From contig CAUFXK010000047.1 of assembly GCA_959596495.1 (NCBI GenBank), forward strand, positions 1-15,257: 15,257 nucleotides of DNA, read 5' to 3'. The notes beneath the pieces are model-generated. The model saw only the letters and a program-made list of their open reading frames with translations, made no database searches and was not told the origin of the DNA. This document shows positions 14,001 to 15,257 of this stretch, piece by piece (positions within the stretch are counted from its first letter, which is position 1; each line of letters starts with the position of its first letter). This DNA is from an uncultured Collinsella sp. Its GTDB lineage: Bacteria > Actinomycetota > Coriobacteriia > Coriobacteriales > Coriobacteriaceae. The position numbers and the translations under genes were made by a program.

Positions 14001-15257
14001 GGTCCAATTGAGGTCGGTTCTTACCTGGAAGAGGGCCTTAATATTGCCGTATGCGGGGTCGTTGTTGTCACCCCAGGTTTTGCCCACCCAATCGTAGGCA
14101 AGCGAGCCGTACAGCTGTGTGGCGATATCCATCGTGAACAGCAGCGTGCAATGGTGGCGAAGGAGCTTGGTGTTTCTTGGATCGGTACCCGAACCGGCAC
14201 TCATACTCTTGTACTGATTCCACTTCCCCTCCATCTCGTCGAGGTAGCGGTTTGCCTGCTTGGCGCCCGACTCGCGCGGCGATTTCTTCCAGTACTCTGG
14301 ATCAGGGTTGCCCGAATCGTTCATATAGCTGGCTGGTTTGTATCCTCCGCCAAACAGCACGTATCCAGCAAATGAGAAATCGAAAAGGATCGGAAATGTG
14401 GGCATCCAACACGTGAACTTATTACCACCGATGCCGGGAAACGCCGCTGGGAAATCAAACGGAGTGATCTCTTGGCCCATGGTGGTGGGAATGATGGTGG
14501 TCGAGCCCGATTCCGCCTTTGCGGCCGGCGCGGTGACAACGGCCATAGGGGATGAAAGCGTGTAGGTTTTGCCCTGATAGTCGAGGACAAAGCGCAGCTT
14601 GCACCCTTCTTCCAGAAGGCCCGAAGCTGCATCGAGGAACGTGTCTTCAAGCGTGAACGTTGCCAGATTATCCGAATCCGATGCACTGGCCTTGACTTGG
14701 CCAATCTGCGTGACGGTTTCGGATGAGCTGCCCGCGGCAGGCGTCACTTTGTTGATGCGCAGCGTTGCCTGTCCGCCCTGTGGCAGATGTGCCTGAACGG
14801 TAAAGGCGTGCGTATCGGGCTGCTCGTTTGCCGTGTCGTCCTTCGGCAATGCCATGAACGTGGCTTCAGCGTACTGGATGTCCCATTCGTCGAACGTGAG
14901 CTGTCGAAAGTACGGCTCGCCATCGGAGAGCGGACGTGTGGGTGCGGTAATGGCGGTGCCGCCTTGGACACGCGCGAGGGGAATCTCGACATCACGGTAG
15001 CCCGCCATGCTAATGGAGATGCCGCCGTTAAAGTCGTACGCGTCGAGAAGCGTTGCCTCGTCCACGTAGCCTTCCGAAAGCGGCGCGATTTCAAAGATGG
15101 CGGTGCCCTCGTCATCGGTCGTGGCGGCGAGCTGCTTGCCCGCGGCGTAGCGCGACGCGAGCGTGACCTGGGCTCCCTTGATGGGCATATTCTTGTTGGC
15201 GACGTCGACCACGACCACACCAAACATGGTGCGCGAGAGAACGAGCACCCTGAAGGG
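11025..15257 (-). CDS. Very large wall-anchored surface protein, 5' end outside window
   Basis: The frame is open to the right edge (at least 1410 codons) and shows no signal peptide or ribosome site, so the start lies outside. Residues below count from GTG 15248. An N-terminal carboxypeptidase-regulatory-like beta domain (about 8-95) is followed by beta-rich segments to about 250 and a large region of unknown fold (about 260-640) rich in aromatics and glycine. A stretch with propeller-like repeats such as LVVHTKANGTWSAP follows (about 640-1100), and then a CARDB-like domain (VTVRNDGNTLLTAG). A Gly/Ser linker (1321-1358) leads to LAGTGD (1359-1364), a hydrophobic Ala-rich helix and a basic SARR. 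That is a sortase signal of the LAxTG kind used in Actinobacteria, so the protein is probably displayed on the wall for adhesion or glycan contact. The tail after the helix is unusually long (about 20 residues). Domain names beyond the anchor are tentative. Confidence 0.85.
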   Translation of the reverse strand, partial: PFRVLVLSRTMFGVVVVDVANKNMPIKGAQVTLASRYAAGKQLAATTDDEGTAIFEIAPLSEGYVDEATLLDAYDFNGGISISMAGYRDVEIPLARVQGGTAITAPTRPLSDGEPYFRQLTFDEWDIQYAEATFMALPKDDTANEQPDTHAFTVQAHLPQGGQATLRINKVTPAAGSSSETVTQIGQVKASASDSDNLATFTLEDTFLDAASGLLEEGCKLRFVLDYQGKTYTLSSPMAVVTAPAAKAESGSTTIIPTTMGQEITPFDFPAAFPGIGGNKFTCWMPTFPILFDFSFAGYVLFGGGYKPASYMNDSGNPDPEYWKKSPRESGAKQANRYLDEMEGKWNQYKSMSAGSGTDPRNTKLLRHHCTLLFTMDIATQLYGSLAYDWVGKTWGDNNDPAYGNIKALFQVRTDLNWTEQFTLGPVPFFLNVNPWVLAKLALAVGAHTHGSGAAFFKNISLDYSNTSGSFTIQIGLAVTFGAGVAGVASSAVRGAASLTLFIGYEKADGHQLPRLRVGADVDVDVILQFVMFKWTTKAWSGSWPTLLDSWNMSVNNGNQYVLQRSELALGGDTPYTLDACFGTPGNIEAGGVPQFIASATIVTNAELLARAEVKATAVNAAPVVRDWDQAVTRIELEADAESDDTGQIEHFVHALIENDENAAPMYAYTHIGQAKDAAADPNANSAGVSEDERGGIKPSNDNVLFTGVLSEAHMKLAMIAGVECLFRIASVRYGDNGRSRLVVHTKANGTWSAPAPVDFPLGFGEGDVERDGIYDYDFDVVEYADGRGNRDAYVLLVSGERRDGDGTLFDTASTSGILSVVRLRISNDGVRVVSHTSWRSISRGRLQEDGYHCLQCPRITVGKTLVDGRLSGAYLHRRGTTAEKALGSEAEVALECFTLWSDDLGDSLTFRQVLRFPQAPSSIELGAPENINGKMVVPVVYETAEGCGCASYAVIGQSIAGWGVMPPDAAVPRAVPWPQHSGFLATVNEQLQHITWTRGASAFATQPVGAAGCGPASFSVSNNGRCVLYVENTDGKVGQTYDEEGNPVAVMGKHFRIFASTLAGDLFTEPFVMCELDHPVDQITTFLTSGGMLSALATHIVSAEKSEAELHGIEVPLVACATPTGAVATSGAVVPGAAGESFMVTVRNDGNTLLTAGTIDLYREGSSQPFSSASIGFGVNARMASIYDPELAEDASANDMAREKYALETLGARFATHPLVADNGNAVLAPGCTAQFRMSFAIPESWGDEVGKRVTLYAKARDLVALDPVTLEEIQPGANSALGAVLHELHVPDAACERSEVQVGVCDGADTTGLHDAPMTADGDGGSSGGGSDGSDSGGGSSSGRGKDHGNNKRSGKAGALAGTGDVNVPLAAAAAALAAAGAGLVAYSARRTALEKDTAKEVNSDRPR

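Noticed and set aside
1..15257. CRISPR arrays, tRNA or rRNA genes, insertion sequences
   Set aside because: No regularly spaced repeats, cloverleaf-like segments, conserved rRNA stretches or transposase motifs were seen on either strand.

Overview
The window is high-GC bacterial chromosome. It most resembles an anaerobic gut actinobacterium of the Coriobacteriia, probably Collinsella or a relative. That guess rests on base composition, a second type IIA topoisomerase pair of the kind also found in Clostridia, a C-terminal wall-anchoring signal of the LAxTG type, and a winged-helix ATPase remnant of a type common in that class. No rRNA, tRNA, CRISPR array or intact insertion sequence was seen, and the species is not proven.

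Left end (1-3093): a leftward operon of three adjacent sirtuin-like genes (2389-1424, 1420-722 and 734 to beyond the edge) faces a divergent TetR-family regulator (2533-3093). A 20-bp imperfect palindrome at 2410-2429 covers the -10 region of the operon and is the obvious operator candidate. All three sirtuins keep the NAD-binding motifs but have Gln or Glu where classical deacetylases have the catalytic His. This recalls class M (SirTM-type) ADP-ribosylating sirtuins. The middle paralogue has also lost its zinc ribbon.

Middle left (3094-5471): a flavodoxin-fold oxidoreductase with a four-cysteine motif is followed by a large inverted repeat. Next come a C-terminal remnant of a winged-helix ATPase, a 12-bp hairpin touching a good sigma70 promoter, and an AAA_14/DUF4143 ATPase gene that looks less GC-rich than its neighbours. 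A 17-bp hairpin separates that gene from the convergent topoisomerase operon. The stretch from 3820 to 5420 reads as a small accessory insertion.

Middle right (5508-9791): a leftward two-gene operon encodes the B and A subunits of a type IIA topoisomerase, closer to topoisomerase IV than to gyrase because no gyrase box is visible. The 320-bp gap before the next gene holds two inverted repeats, one a perfect 37-nt palindrome, and a near-consensus promoter surrounded by three copies of a GACAGA element.

Right end (10111-15257): that promoter serves a small XRE regulator and a four-helix membrane protein, which appear translationally coupled. A hairpin terminator separates them from a very large leftward gene, cut by the window edge, for a wall-anchored multidomain surface protein.
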